From Aeromicrobium sp. A1-2 (GTDB taxonomy: Bacteria; Actinomycetota; Actinomycetes; Propionibacteriales; Nocardioidaceae), in contig NZ_CP027482.1 of NCBI RefSeq assembly GCF_003443875.1, positions 3,100,001 through 3,164,000 of the forward strand: a DNA stretch of 64,000 nucleotides, in the 5' to 3' direction. A program made the position numbers and the translations under genes. Under the pieces are notes generated by a model. It was not told the DNA's origin. It saw only the letters and a list, made by a program, of their open reading frames with translations, and searched no databases. This document shows, piece after piece, positions 47,429-56,017 of the stretch. Within the stretch, counting starts at the first letter, position 1. Each line of letters starts with the position of its first letter.

Positions 47429-48571
47429 TCAGCTCTGCAGGCGAACCGGCATGATCAGGTAGCGGAACGCGACGTCCGGGTCGGCTCCGATCTCCGATAC
47501 GCCTGATATCGCAGCAGGTTTGGTGTGCTGGGTGAAGGACAGGTGCACGACCGGATCGGACATGACCGCGAGCCCTTCCAGCAGGTAGGTCGGGTTGAAG
47601 CCGATCGAGATGTCGGCCCCGTTGATTGTCGCCTCGATCGACTCCGAGGCCTGGGCCTCGTCGCCGCTTCCGGCCTCGAGCAGCAGCTGCCCGTCCGAAA
47701 AGCTCAGGCGTACGGGTGTGTTGCGCTCCGCCACCAGGGCGACGCGCTTGACCGAGTCGACGAACGCCTGTGTCTCGACGTACGCGACCGTCTCGGCCTG
47801 GGCCTGGAACAGCTGACGCACGCGGGGGAAGTCCCCCTCGAGCAGGCGGGTCGTGGTGCGGCGGGTGCCGTTGCCCACGACGCCCTCGAAGCCGATCAGT
47901 CCGTCGCCGGCCTCGCCCGACGACACCGCGATGGTCACATCGCCGCCGGAGGTCAGGGCTCTTGCCGTCTCGTTGAGGACCCGCGCTGGCACGAGCGCCT
48001 GGGCGGAGAGGTCACTGGACTCGGGATACCACTCGAGATCACGCAGGCTGGCGCGGAATCGGTCGGTCGCCATCAGCGAGATCTTCGAACCTTCCAGCTC
48101 GAGCCGGACGCCGGTCAGCAGCGGAAGCATCTCGTCGCGCCCCGCGGCGGCACTGGCCTGGGACACCGCCGTGGCGAAGTCGTCGGCCTTGATCGTGCCG
48201 GATGCGGTTGGCATCTCGGGCAGCTGCGGGTACTCCTCGACGGGCATGGTCTGCAGGCTGAAGCGCGCGTTGCCGCACACGACCTGGACCTTGGTGCCAT
48301 CGAGCGAGACGTCGACCGGCTTCGCCGGGAGGGACTTGACGATCTCGGCCAGGAGACGTCCCGAGACCAGAGCGCGGCCGTCGGCGCTGACCTCGGCCGG
48401 GAGCGTCGCGCGGGTCGAGGTCTCGTAATCGAAGCCCGACAGGGTCAAGCCATCCGCGGCCGTCTCGATCAGGAGACCGGCGAGGACCGGGACGCTCGGA
48501 CGGTTGGGCAGGCTGCGCGCTGTCCAGGCGACGGCGTCGGCGAGCGTGTCGCGGTCGATGCGGAATTTCAC
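47429..48571 (-). CDS. dnaN: DNA polymerase III sliding clamp (beta)
   Basis: A 380-residue ring-forming clamp of three similar domains that tethers polymerase to DNA. It starts MKFRIDRDTLADAVAWTARSLPNRPSVPVLAGLLIE (GTG at 48571 with AAAGG upstream) and ends DVAFRYLIMPVRLQS, the conserved C-terminal MPVRL motif. LEWYPESSD and LLPLLTGVRLEL are other family blocks. It lies across oriC from dnaA. Confidence 0.97.
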   Translation of the reverse strand: MKFRIDRDTLADAVAWTARSLPNRPSVPVLAGLLIETAADGLTLSGFDYETSTRATLPAEVSADGRALVSGRLLAEIVKSLPAKPVDVSLDGTKVQVVCGNARFSLQTMPVEEYPQLPEMPTASGTIKADDFATAVSQASAAAGRDEMLPLLTGVRLELEGSKISLMATDRFRASLRDLEWYPESSDLSAQALVPARVLNETARALTSGGDVTIAVSSGEAGDGLIGFEGVVGNGTRRTTTRLLEGDFPRVRQLFQAQAETVAYVETQAFVDSVKRVALVAERNTPVRLSFSDGQLLLEAGSGDEAQASESIEATINGADISIGFNPTYLLEGLAVMSDPVVHLSFTQHTKPAAISGVSEIGADPDVAFRYLIMPVRLQS

Positions 48572-48719
48572 GTGGTGGGGCCTTTCCGGGGACGGGAGCC
48601 GTCGTGATGAATCCTGCCACGGGATGCGTCGCGGGAGGTACCCAGGGGAACTCCAGAAATTGTCATCCACACACAGGCCGACACGTGACTTCTGCGGGTC
48701 TTGCGGAGATATAGAAGAG

Positions 48720-48756
48720 TAGTAGTCGTAGTAGCCTCTGTGGATTCGGTGGACAA
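48720..48756 (-). promoter_or_regulatory. Candidate DnaA-trio unwinding element with two abutting DnaA boxes
   Basis: On the plus strand the triplets TAG-TAG-TCG-TAG-TAG (48720-48734) are separated by four bases from two directly adjacent inverted DnaA-like boxes (48739-48747, 48748-48756). Read on the minus strand this is box, box, GC-rich spacer, CTACTA repeats, then the AT-rich segment 48708-48719. That is the order of the basal unwinding system known from Bacillus subtilis. Confidence 0.6.
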
Positions 48757-48926
48757 CCCCGATTCCTGCTGGCGAGACAGTGTTTGGACCGGTGGACAAC
48801 CTGTGGTTCCAGCAGGCCCAAAACTACAACCTCCTGTGGATGTCCGCCGGCCGTTCACATCGTGTTCACATCGTGACCGAAGATGTCCACGTGACAGGTG
48901 GGTTTTCCCACAGCCTCGTCCCCAGG

Positions 48927-48954
48927 TGTGAATGGTCGATTTTGACCATTCACA
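48927..48954 (-). terminator. Hairpin immediately after dnaA
   Basis: TGTGAATGGTC (48927-48937) and GACCATTCACA (48944-48954) are exact complements around a GATTTT loop, two bases after the dnaA stop. Likely the dnaA terminator, and it borders oriC. Confidence 0.6.
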
Positions 48955-48956
48955 GG

Positions 48957-50417
48957 TCATGACTGTCGGGCTTGCTGCTTGATGCGGGCGGTCAGCTCGG
49001 TGACCTGGTTGTAGACCGCGTGCTTCTCAGCCATGAGCTTGCGGATCTTGCGATCGGCGTGCATCACCGTGGTGTGGTCGCGGTTGCCGAATTCCTGTCC
49101 GATCTTTGGCAGCGACATCTCGGTGAGCTCTCGGCACAGGTACATCGCGATCTGGCGCGCGAGCACCAGATCGCGGCTGCGGTTGGTGCTGCACAGGTCG
49201 TCGATCGAGAACTCGGAGTACGCCGCGGTCTGCGCCATGATCATGCCGACCGTGATGTCGGGTTCCTCGCCCTCGGCAATGAGGTCCTTGAGGACGATCT
49301 GTGCGAGCTGCAGGTCGACCGTGGTGCCGTTGAGGTTCGCGAAGGCCGTGGCCCGAATCAGCGCACCCTCGAGCTCTCGAATGTTGGTCTGCACCTTGCT
49401 GGCGATGAATTCGAGCACGTCCGCCGGCGCTGTGAGCTTCTCGTTGGCGGCCTTCTTGCGGAGGATCGCGATGCGGGTCTCGAGATCGGGTGGTTGGACG
49501 TCGGTCGTCAGGCCCCATTCGAATCGATTGCGCAACCGGTCCTCGAGGGTCGTGAGGTTCTTGGGTGGCCGGTCCGACGTCATGACGATCTGCTTGTTCT
49601 CGTTGTGCAGTGCGTTGAACGTGTGGAAGAACTCGGTCTGTGTCGACTCCTTGCCCTCCAGGAACTGGATGTCGTCGACCAGGAGGACGTCGATCTCCCG
49701 ATACTTGCGCTTGAGCGCGGCAGTGCGGTTCTCACGAATCGCGTTGATGACGTCGTTCGTGAACTCCTCGCTGTTGACGTAGCGCACCCGCGACGAGGGA
49801 TAGAGGTTGAGGACGTAGTGGCCTATCGCGTGCAGCAGGTGGGTCTTGCCCAGACCGGACTCGCCGTGGATGACCAAGGGGTTGTACGCCTTGCCCGGCG
49901 CCTCCGCGACGGCGACGGCCGCGGCGTGCGCAAATCGGTTGGACGAGCCGATGACGAAGTTCTCGAACAGGTATCGGGGGTTGAGTCGTGCCTCGGCCAC
50001 GCTGCCGATGCGCGGTGGACCGGTCTTGCGCTCCGCCCAGCTCGGCACGAACTCGTCCTGCGCATCGTCGTCATCGTCGAGATCGCTGTCGGGCACGTAG
50101 CGGTTAGGTCGATTTGTCGACATATCGTCTTGTGGACTTTGACTGAAGTCAATCAGAGTCGGCTCAATCGTGACGACGAGGCGCGTCTGCTGCTGCAGTG
50201 CCGTGCTGATCGCGTGTTCGAGCGCGGGGCGCACACGGGACTCAAGCTGTGCGCGGGTCAGGTCGTCCTGCACTGCGACAATCAGGATGTTGTTGTGCAG
50301 CGTGAGCGGCTTGGCCGAGTAGACCCAGACCTTCGCCCCCGGGGAGAGTGTGTCGACGGCTCCCTGCCAGACGCGGTTGAGATGTTCTTCCGGGCTGGGT
50401 TCCTGGCCGTCGCTCAT
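48957..50417 (-). CDS. dnaA: Chromosomal replication initiator DnaA
   Basis: A 486-residue initiator ATPase. Domain I opens the protein (LNRVWQGAVDTLSPGAKVWV), an acidic Asp-rich linker (112-120) follows, domain III has Walker A GESGLGKT (185-192) and Walker B VLLVDDIQFLEGKESTQTEFFHTFN, and domain IV carries the DnaA-box recognition block LPKIGQEFGNRDHTTVMHADRKI. GGGAGG precedes the ATG. DnaA-like boxes lie just upstream (50434-50499), which suggests autoregulation. Confidence 0.98.
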   Translation of the reverse strand: MSDGQEPSPEEHLNRVWQGAVDTLSPGAKVWVYSAKPLTLHNNILIVAVQDDLTRAQLESRVRPALEHAISTALQQQTRLVVTIEPTLIDFSQSPQDDMSTNRPNRYVPDSDLDDDDDAQDEFVPSWAERKTGPPRIGSVAEARLNPRYLFENFVIGSSNRFAHAAAVAVAEAPGKAYNPLVIHGESGLGKTHLLHAIGHYVLNLYPSSRVRYVNSEEFTNDVINAIRENRTAALKRKYREIDVLLVDDIQFLEGKESTQTEFFHTFNALHNENKQIVMTSDRPPKNLTTLEDRLRNRFEWGLTTDVQPPDLETRIAILRKKAANEKLTAPADVLEFIASKVQTNIRELEGALIRATAFANLNGTTVDLQLAQIVLKDLIAEGEEPDITVGMIMAQTAAYSEFSIDDLCSTNRSRDLVLARQIAMYLCRELTEMSLPKIGQEFGNRDHTTVMHADRKIRKLMAEKHAVYNQVTELTARIKQQARQS

Positions 50418-50762
50418 TCAAATGCCTCCCGACATGTCCACAGGGTTTTCCACATGGTGTGAATGCGAACTCGAGAGTTGAGGCGGCCCTTGTGGAAAAG
50501 TCGATACCGCGGTGACGCTAGCAGCCTTGGAAGGTCCATACAAGCGGATTTCCCCAGCGCGTCCGGAGCCTGCGGCGTGTCGTGTGGACGGCGCTTCGCC
50601 TGTCGCGTATGAGTGTCAGTTTGACCGCGGTGCGGGCCACCCGTACCGTTGTCTAGTCGTCCTAGAACGACTTCCGCCGCATGCCCATGACAACTGCACT
50701 ATCCGGTTGTGGGCGAGCGGTGGCCGTCGACCGGCCCAGACCGAATCCGTGAGGAACACATC
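50418..50762. other. dnaA-rpmH divergent intergenic region with DnaA boxes
   Basis: This 345-bp region has no gene. DnaA-like boxes at ATGTCCACA (50434-50442), TTTTCCACA (50446-50454, plus) and TTTTCCACA (50491-50499, minus) cluster next to the dnaA start. A promoter for rpmH lies at 50621-50649. The part 50500-50620 shows nothing I can name. Confidence 0.7.
50621..50649 (+). promoter_or_regulatory. Promoter of rpmH-rnpA
   Basis: TTGACC and TACCGT are separated by 17 bases, a good fit to a housekeeping sigma promoter, 113 bp before the rpmH start. Confidence 0.55.
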
Positions 50763-50900
50763 GTGAGCAAGCGTACTTTCCAGCCGAACACCCGTCGTCG
50801 TAGCAAGAAGCACGGCTTCCGCCTTCGCATGCGCACCCGCGCCGGCCGCGCCATCCTGGGCGACCGTCGCCGCAAGGGCCGCGCCAAGCTGTCTGCCTGA
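50763..50900 (+). CDS. rpmH: 50S ribosomal protein L34
   Basis: A 45-residue, very basic ribosomal protein: [45 protein letters not shown] reduced to its key blocks [24 protein letters not shown] and [10 protein letters not shown]. The GTG at 50763 has GAGGAA upstream. It is the first gene of the plus-strand run beside dnaA, the standard bacterial order. Confidence 0.97.
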   Translation: MSKRTFQPNTRRRSKKHGFRLRMRTRAGRAILGDRRRKGRAKLSA

Positions 50901-50904
50901 TCCG

Positions 50905-51240
50905 TTGCTCGCACGCGTTCAACGCATGCGCAGCGGGGATGACTTCCGGCACACGATCCGTCGTGGAGCCAAAGGCGCTCAGCCAACCCTCGTCACCCAT
51001 GTCGTTCCGGGAACCGGCGGACCTACGTCCGTCGGTTTCGTCGTGAGCAAGGCCGTGGGTTCGGCGGTGGACCGCAACCGGGTCAAGCGTCGGTTGCGTC
51101 ACTTGATGCGCGAACGGGTGGATGTTTTTCCAGCAGGGTCGCGCGTTGTCGTGCGAGCCCTTCCGACGTCGAATGGCGCGAGCTCAACGACGTTGGCCGA
51201 GCAGCTGGACGTGGCCCTGGCGCGGGCCGGTGCTCGGTGA
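50905..51240 (+). CDS. rnpA: Ribonuclease P protein component
   Basis: A 111-residue protein that assists the RNase P RNA in trimming tRNA 5' ends. The RNR motif reads [15 protein letters not shown]. The N-terminus [19 protein letters not shown] matches the family from the TTG at 50905, which lies only 4 bp after rpmH; the next ATG is inside the conserved region. It overlaps yidD by 4 bp (GTGA). Confidence 0.94.
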   Translation: MLARVQRMRSGDDFRHTIRRGAKGAQPTLVTHVVPGTGGPTSVGFVVSKAVGSAVDRNRVKRRLRHLMRERVDVFPAGSRVVVRALPTSNGASSTTLAEQLDVALARAGAR

Positions 51241-51479
51241 AGTACCCCTTGATCTGGCTGTTGAAGGCCTATCGATTTGCGATCAGCCCGCTGTACGGGC
51301 AGGTCTGCCGCTATCACCCGACCTGTTCGGCCTACGCTTTGCAGGCCGTGGAGACTCACGGAGCGATACGCGGGACCTGGCTGGCGGGTCGGCGCGTCCT
51401 GCGTTGCCATCCCTGGAGTGCCGGCGGCTATGACCCGGTACCCCAGTCACACAGAGGAGAACAATGTTCGGCTTCCTAG
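51237..51479 (+). CDS. yidD: YidD membrane insertion efficiency factor
   Basis: An 80-residue protein with [62 protein letters not shown], the invariant YidD pattern including the conserved Cys residues. It helps YidC insert membrane proteins. GTG start at the rnpA stop; its 3' end overlaps yidC by 16 bp. Confidence 0.95.
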   Translation: MKYPLIWLLKAYRFAISPLYGQVCRYHPTCSAYALQAVETHGAIRGTWLAGRRVLRCHPWSAGGYDPVPQSHRGEQCSAS

Positions 51480-52477
51480 GCGACATCGGCGGCGCGATCA
51501 TGACGCCTCTGTACTACGCCGTCTCCGGAGTGCTGCTGGTGTGGCACCGGATCTTCTCGACCGTGCTGTCGGAGGACTCGGGCTGGACCTGGGCGTTGTC
51601 GATCATCGGCCTGACGGTGACGATCCGAACCATCCTGATCCCGCTGTTCGTCAAGCAGATCAAGTCGAGCCGCAACATGCAGCTGCTCCAGCCGCAGATC
51701 AAGGCGCTCCAGCAGAAGTACAAGCACGACCGCGAGCGCCTGACGCAGGAGCAGATGAAGCTGTGGAAGGACACCGGCACCAACCCCTTCGCTTCGTGTC
51801 TGCCACTGATCCTGCAGATGCCGATTTTCTTCGCTCTTTTCCGTGTGATCGACCGCGCTTCCAAGGACGGTGCAGAGGGCGCACGCGGGTTCCTCTCCGG
51901 CGCCGATGCGGAGTCGCTGTCCAAGGCGAAGCTGCTGGGAGCCCAGATCGCCGACACGTTCATCAAGAGCTCGGCCGTCGAGACCAAGATCCTGACCATG
52001 ACTCTGGTGCTGCTGATGGTCTTCACGCAGTTCACGACTCAGCGCCAGCTGATGAGCAAGAACATGCCGGCAGACGCCATGACGGGTCAGTACGCCCAGC
52101 AGCAGAAGATGCTGCTCTACATCCTCCCGGTTGTCTTCGCCGTGGGTGGCGTGGCCTTCCCGCTAGGTGTCCTCTTCTACTGGACAACCTCGAACTTCTG
52201 GACGATGGGTCAGCAGTTCTACGTGATCCGCAACAACCCCGCCCCCGGCACGCCGGCCTTCAAGGCCAAGCAGGACCGCGATGCCAAGCACGGCAAGGCC
52301 GTCGACCCCGATCCGGCTACGGTCGAGATCGAGGAGGCGCCCAAGCCTCCGGCCCGCCAGCAGCCCAAGAACCAGGCCCGCAGCCAGCGTAAGAAGAAGC
52401 CCGCTGCCCCGCCACAGAAGAAGAAGAAGCCTGACATCACGAGCAAGAACGACACGGACAAGGACGGCACGCAGTGA
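51464..52477 (+). CDS. yidC: YidC/Oxa1 membrane protein insertase
   Basis: A 337-residue insertase with five predicted helices and no large periplasmic domain, the Gram-positive form. Conserved blocks are [45 protein letters not shown] with the groove Arg, [18 protein letters not shown], and [25 protein letters not shown]. The tail (from about 270) is Lys/Pro-rich and probably binds ribosome or the downstream Jag. AGGAG precedes the ATG. It overlaps jag by 4 bp. Confidence 0.96.
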   Translation: MFGFLGDIGGAIMTPLYYAVSGVLLVWHRIFSTVLSEDSGWTWALSIIGLTVTIRTILIPLFVKQIKSSRNMQLLQPQIKALQQKYKHDRERLTQEQMKLWKDTGTNPFASCLPLILQMPIFFALFRVIDRASKDGAEGARGFLSGADAESLSKAKLLGAQIADTFIKSSAVETKILTMTLVLLMVFTQFTTQRQLMSKNMPADAMTGQYAQQQKMLLYILPVVFAVGGVAFPLGVLFYWTTSNFWTMGQQFYVIRNNPAPGTPAFKAKQDRDAKHGKAVDPDPATVEIEEAPKPPARQQPKNQARSQRKKKPAAPPQKKKKPDITSKNDTDKDGTQ

Positions 52478-52947
52478 GCGATTCCGCGAAGAAGTTGGAA
52501 AGGGAGGGCGACATTGCCGCAGACTTCCTCGAAGGTCTGCTTGACATTGCCGATCTCGATGGTGACATCGATATGGATGTCGACGGCGACCGTGCCGCGG
52601 TCGACATCGTCGGCGGCAACCTTGACCACCTCGTCGGCCGTGAGGGTGAGGTGCTGGATGCTCTGCAGGAGCTGACCCGCCTTGCTGTCTACCGCGAGAC
52701 CGGTGAGCGTAGTCGCCTGATGCTCGACGTTGCTGGTTTCCGGGCAGCTCGTCGAGTCGAGCTCGTTGCGATCGCTGGCGTGGCGATCGAGAAGGTCAAG
52801 AGCAATGGTGACTCAGTCTCACTCGATGCCATGACACCGTTCGAGCGCAAGGTCGTGCATGACGCGGTAGCCGACGCCGGACTGTCCAGCTCCTCCGATG
52901 GCGTTGAGCCGAGCCGCTACGTCGTCGTCCACCCCGCGTCCGAGTAA
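52474..52947 (+). CDS. jag: Jag/KhpB-type RNA-binding protein (KH + R3H)
   Basis: A 157-residue cytosolic protein with a KH-like domain (IADLDGDIDMDVDGDRAAVDIVGGNLDHLVGREGEVLDALQELTRLAV) and a C-terminal R3H domain (VSLDAMTPFERKVVHDAVADAGLSSSSDGVEPSRYVVVHP, with R-X3-H at the FERKVVHD site). The N-terminal Jag domain of Firmicutes is absent, as in other Actinobacteria. GTG start in the ATGA-type overlap with yidC. It binds RNA and affects envelope growth in relatives. Confidence 0.93.
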   Translation: MSDSAKKLEREGDIAADFLEGLLDIADLDGDIDMDVDGDRAAVDIVGGNLDHLVGREGEVLDALQELTRLAVYRETGERSRLMLDVAGFRAARRVELVAIAGVAIEKVKSNGDSVSLDAMTPFERKVVHDAVADAGLSSSSDGVEPSRYVVVHPASE

Positions 52948-52953
52948 GCGACG

Positions 52954-53610
52954 ATGACAGGGTCCGATCCCGATCCTCGAAACATCACCGAGGGTGATGT
53001 TTCACGTGAAACACCCCCGCCGCACGCGGCGGGGGTGTTCGCTTCTCGTCTGCCGATGGCGCAGGAGTACGCGGACATCCTCGCGACCGACGGCGTTCTC
53101 AAAGGTCTGATCGGGCCGCGTGAGGTCCCCCGCATCTGGGACCGACACATCATGAACTCGGCCGTCGTGGTTCAGCGGGTGCCTCACGGAGCGTCGGTCG
53201 CTGACATCGGTACCGGCGCAGGTCTGCCTGGCCTGGTGTGGGCCATTGCCCGGCCTGATATTTCGGTCGCTCTGGTGGAGCCGTTATTGCGCCGCACGAC
53301 GTTCCTCGAAGACGCCGTCCGAGATCTTGGCTTGGACAACGTCTCGATCGTGCGTGCCCGCGCCGAGGATGTACACGAGACTTATGACGTCGTCACGGCT
53401 CGCGCTGTGGCGGCGCTCGACAAGTTGGGTCGCTGGTGCCTCCCCCCTGTTGCGCCGGGTGGTGTCCTGCTGGCTTTGAAGGGCCGCACGGCTCAAGACG
53501 AGATCACCACGGCCACGGCAACCCTTCACCGGCTCGGCGCGACGACTATCGTGGTGGCGACGTATGAGAACGGCGACGTTCCGACGACTGTCGTGGAGGT
53601 GACCAAGTGA
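52954..53610 (+). CDS. rsmG: 16S rRNA (guanine527-N7)-methyltransferase RsmG
   Basis: A 218-residue methyltransferase (GidB) that modifies G527 of 16S rRNA. SAM motif I is VADIGTGAGLPGLVWAI, followed by SVALVEPLLRRTTFLEDAV and DVVTARAVAALDKLGRW. The N-terminus (NITEGDVSRETPPP) is atypical because a parS site is embedded in the reading frame at 52998-53013. A conserved downstream Met in LPMAQEYADIL could be a secondary start, but the parS-coding leader is common in relatives. Confidence 0.95.
   Translation: MTGSDPDPRNITEGDVSRETPPPHAAGVFASRLPMAQEYADILATDGVLKGLIGPREVPRIWDRHIMNSAVVVQRVPHGASVADIGTGAGLPGLVWAIARPDISVALVEPLLRRTTFLEDAVRDLGLDNVSIVRARAEDVHETYDVVTARAVAALDKLGRWCLPPVAPGGVLLALKGRTAQDEITTATATLHRLGATTIVVATYENGDVPTTVVEVTK
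52998..53013. promoter_or_regulatory. parS: parS site (perfect)
   Basis: TGTTTCACGTGAAACA is an exact match to the bacterial parS consensus, the ParB loading site for chromosome segregation. It lies inside the rsmG reading frame, read as VSRET. Confidence 0.98.
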
Positions 53611-53672
53611 GCGACACACCACTTGTCTCAAACGTCCATGTTTCACGTGAAACCAACGAAGGGGATCTATGA
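53607..53672 (+). CDS. Possible 21-codon leader peptide between rsmG and parA
   Basis: A short frame opens with GTG on the rsmG stop (GTGA) and closes with TGA on the parA start (ATGA), reading MSDTPLVSNVHVSRETNEGD plus Leu. It spans the second parS site. No independent ribosome site is visible, so if translated it would be by re-initiation, coupling rsmG to parA. It may also be chance created by the parS sequence; I recognise no family. Confidence 0.3.
   Translation: MSDTPLVSNVHVSRETNEGDL
53639..53654. promoter_or_regulatory. parS: parS site (15 of 16)
   Basis: TGTTTCACGTGAAACC differs from the consensus only at the last base. It lies 15 bp before the parA start, 641 bp from the first parS. 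Confidence 0.93.
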
Positions 53673-54631
53673 GCGACATGTCGCCCACACCCGGCCCCGC
53701 GACAGCTTCGAGCTTTCGGGTGCCTGTGCCGTCTCATGACGACTCGACGCCACTCGCCTCGGAGGTCGAGGAACACATCGCACTGGTCCAGCGCGCCTCT
53801 GCCACGACCAGGTTCGATCCGCCGGTTTCCACCCGGGTGTTCGTGGTGGCGAACCAGAAGGGTGGAGTTGGCAAGACCACGACCACGGTCAACATAGCCG
53901 CGGCCCTGGCACTCAAGGGTCTGCGGGTGCTGGTCATCGACCTCGACCCGCAGGGCAACGCCTCCACAGCACTGAACATCCCGCATGCCGAGGGGACGCC
54001 CGGCGTCTACGAGGCGATCGTGGATGGCACCGACCTCGACGAGCTGGTCAAGCCATGCCCCGACATTCCCGGTCTTACGGTGCTGCCTGCATCGATCGAC
54101 CTGGCCGGCGCTGAGATCGAGCTGGTGTCGCTGGTCGCACGTGAATCACGACTGGATCGCGCCCTGCAGACGTACCTCGCCGACTGCGAGGCGGCAGGAG
54201 ATCGTATCGACTACGTGCTGATCGACTGCCCGCCCTCCCTGGGGCTCCTGACAGTCAACGCGATGGTCGCCGGTCGCGAGGTCTTGATTCCGATCCAGTG
54301 CGAGTACTACGCCCTGGAGGGTCTGGGGCAGCTGGTCCGCAACATCGACCTGATCCGTTCCCACCTCACCCCCAAGCTCGAGGTCTCGACGATCTTGCTG
54401 ACAATGTTCGACGCGCGTACGCGGCTGTCTGCTGGCGTTGCCGACGAGGTCCGCAGCCACTTTGCCGACAAGGTGCTCAGGACAGCAATCCCCCGATCCG
54501 TACGTATCTCGGAGGCGCCCAGCTACCAGCAGTCGGTCATCACCTACGACAGGTCGTCATCGGGCGCGCTGTCCTATCTCGAAGCAGCCCGGGAGATCGC
54601 CGTGGCCGGACGTCAGGAGTCACACCGATGA
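53669..54631 (+). CDS. parA: ParA (Soj) chromosome-partitioning ATPase
   Basis: A 320-residue deviant-Walker ATPase. After a 50-residue variable N-terminus come [24 protein letters not shown] with the signature Lys at KGGVGKT (64-70), [16 protein letters not shown], and [45 protein letters not shown] precedes the ATG. It forms DNA-bound dimers that pull ParB-parS complexes. It overlaps parB by 4 bp. Confidence 0.97.
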   Translation: MSDMSPTPGPATASSFRVPVPSHDDSTPLASEVEEHIALVQRASATTRFDPPVSTRVFVVANQKGGVGKTTTTVNIAAALALKGLRVLVIDLDPQGNASTALNIPHAEGTPGVYEAIVDGTDLDELVKPCPDIPGLTVLPASIDLAGAEIELVSLVARESRLDRALQTYLADCEAAGDRIDYVLIDCPPSLGLLTVNAMVAGREVLIPIQCEYYALEGLGQLVRNIDLIRSHLTPKLEVSTILLTMFDARTRLSAGVADEVRSHFADKVLRTAIPRSVRISEAPSYQQSVITYDRSSSGALSYLEAAREIAVAGRQESHR

Positions 54632-55521
54632 GCACCACTCGACGCGGCCTGGGCCGCGGCCTGGAGTCGCTGATTCCTTCGAGCCCGGCCGAGGCGCAGG
54701 CATCAGGTCTGCAGGAGATTGCCGGCGCACGGTTCGCCGAGATCCCACTCGAGCAGATCGTCGCCAACCCTCGTCAGCCTCGCCAGGTGTTCGACGAGGA
54801 TCACATGGCCGAGCTGGTCCACTCGATCAAGGAGGTCGGGCTGCTTCAGCCCGTCGTCGTTCGTGAGGTCGGCAAGGATCGCTACGAACTCATCATGGGT
54901 GAGCGTCGGTGGCGGGCCAGTGGCAAGGCGGGCCTCGACACGATCGGCGCGATCGTTCGGGACACCTCGGACGAAGACCTGCTGCGCGACGCGCTGCTGG
55001 AGAACCTGCACCGTTCACAGCTCAACCCGTTGGAAGAAGCGTCGGCGTATCAGCAACTGCTGGAGGACTTCGGCTGCACGCACGAGGAGCTCGCCGAACG
55101 CATCGGGCGCTCCAGGCCACAGATTAGCAATACGTTGCGGCTGCTCAAGCTGACCCCGGCCGTCCAGCGCCGGGTCGCTGCGGGCGTGCTGTCGGCAGGC
55201 CATGCGCGTGCGCTCGTCAGCATCAGCAACCCCGAGATCCAAGACCGACTTGCGACCCGAGTGGTTGCGGAGGGTCTCTCGGTGCGTGCGCTCGAGGAGA
55301 TCGTGACGGCGGGCCCCGACTCGACCAAGCGACCGGCGGCTCGGCAGTCACCCAAGATCTCGGCGCCGCGGCTGGCCGACCTGGCGGCGCGACTCTCGGA
55401 GCGTTACGACACCCGGGTCAAGGTCGATCTCGGCCGATCCAAGGGCAAGGTCACGGTTGAGTTCGCGACGCTCGACGACCTCGAGCGGATCGTCGACATG
55501 ATGGACCCCAAGAAGCCCTGA
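54628..55521 (+). CDS. parB: ParB chromosome-partitioning CTPase
   Basis: A 297-residue DNA-binding clamp. The N-terminal ParA-interaction stretch [14 protein letters not shown] is basic. The CTP-binding domain has [34 protein letters not shown] and the C-motif GERRWRA (91-97). The helix-turn-helix [26 protein letters not shown] binds parS, and the C-terminal dimer domain ends [13 protein letters not shown]. It loads at the two parS sites in and after rsmG. Confidence 0.97.
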   Translation: MSTTRRGLGRGLESLIPSSPAEAQASGLQEIAGARFAEIPLEQIVANPRQPRQVFDEDHMAELVHSIKEVGLLQPVVVREVGKDRYELIMGERRWRASGKAGLDTIGAIVRDTSDEDLLRDALLENLHRSQLNPLEEASAYQQLLEDFGCTHEELAERIGRSRPQISNTLRLLKLTPAVQRRVAAGVLSAGHARALVSISNPEIQDRLATRVVAEGLSVRALEEIVTAGPDSTKRPAARQSPKISAPRLADLAARLSERYDTRVKVDLGRSKGKVTVEFATLDDLERIVDMMDPKKP

Positions 55522-56017
55522 TCGCCAGGTCGTCACGTCGCCACATTGCTAAGTCGTCACATCGCTAGGTCGACATATCGATAAGTCGACTTAACAACTT
55601 AGCAACTTAATGATTCAAGGCGGTGGGCTGTCGCCGACGACGGTGCAACCCCAGCGCGCATGCGATTGTCGCGATCATGAGTGATACCTCGGCCAGTGCT
55701 GTCGAGCACCGTTGGCCGCCAGTCGGGACTCTCCTGACCACGCTGAACGGGAAGGCCGCGCGGCGCGGCGCATGCTGACACGGCGCATGCTGACCTAAGA
55801 GTCGACCCGCCAGCAAGGGCTAGGTCGAGAGTCGACCCGGACTGCACGACCCTTCCCGCATCGTTGTGGCGGGTCTCCGCAATGCCACGGCAACGCAGGC
55901 AACCGAGACATTGCGTCACGCCAATTAGAACTTGAGTTCGGGTTCAACTGCGGCCGAATCGCTGTTACGGTGTGAGCCGGGCCACGCAACTTGCGGCCCC
56001 GGACTGAAGGGAAGAAC
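55522..56017. repeat. Gene-free repeat-rich stretch between parB and the import operon
   Basis: 496 bp without a supported gene. Part one (55522-55620) is richer in AT than its surroundings and made of degenerate units such as TCGCCAGGTCGTCACG, TCGCTAGGTCGACATA and TCGATAAGTCGACTTA, with the near-palindrome GTCGAC-TATCGATA-GTCGAC at 55569-55590. Part two holds a 14-bp direct repeat CGGCGCATGCTGAC (55766-55779, 55781-55794) and a 12-bp direct repeat AGAGTCGACCCG (55798-55809, 55828-55839). The end has the promoter and operator-like site of the next operon. Confidence 0.7.
55928..55971 (+). promoter_or_regulatory. Probable promoter and operator of the ribose-type import operon
   Basis: TTCAAC and TACGGT are 17 bases apart (55943-55971), 47 bp before the lipoprotein start. 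Overlapping upstream is the dyad GAACT-TG-AGTTC (55928-55939), a candidate activator or repressor site. No regulator gene lies in the operon. Confidence 0.4.

Larger units (their letters stand above)
48572..48956. other. oriC: Chromosomal replication origin (oriC)
   Basis: This 385-bp gene-free gap between dnaN and dnaA has the contents of an origin. DnaA-box-like sites: TCATCCACA (48663-48671, plus), GAATCCACA (48739-48747, minus), TTGTCCACC (48748-48756 and 48791-48799, minus), ACATCCACA (48835-48843, minus) and TTTCCCACA (48904-48912, plus). A relatively AT-rich segment with TAG triplets lies at 48708-48734. No site is a perfect TTGTCCACA. Position next to dnaA and dnaN with gyrA/B, recF, parA/B and rpmH nearby makes the call secure. 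Confidence 0.92.

Noticed and set aside
48572-48956. N-terminal extension of dnaN into the origin
   Set aside because: The frame stays open to 48799, but the conserved clamp start MKFRIDRDTL begins at the GTG at 48571.
50418-50762. Coding sequence between dnaA and rpmH
   Set aside because: Open frames here have no recognisable protein features; the region is explained by DnaA boxes and the rpmH promoter.
55522-55620. CRISPR array or tandem repeat locus
   Set aside because: The units are short, degenerate and lack constant repeats with unique spacers; no cas genes are present.
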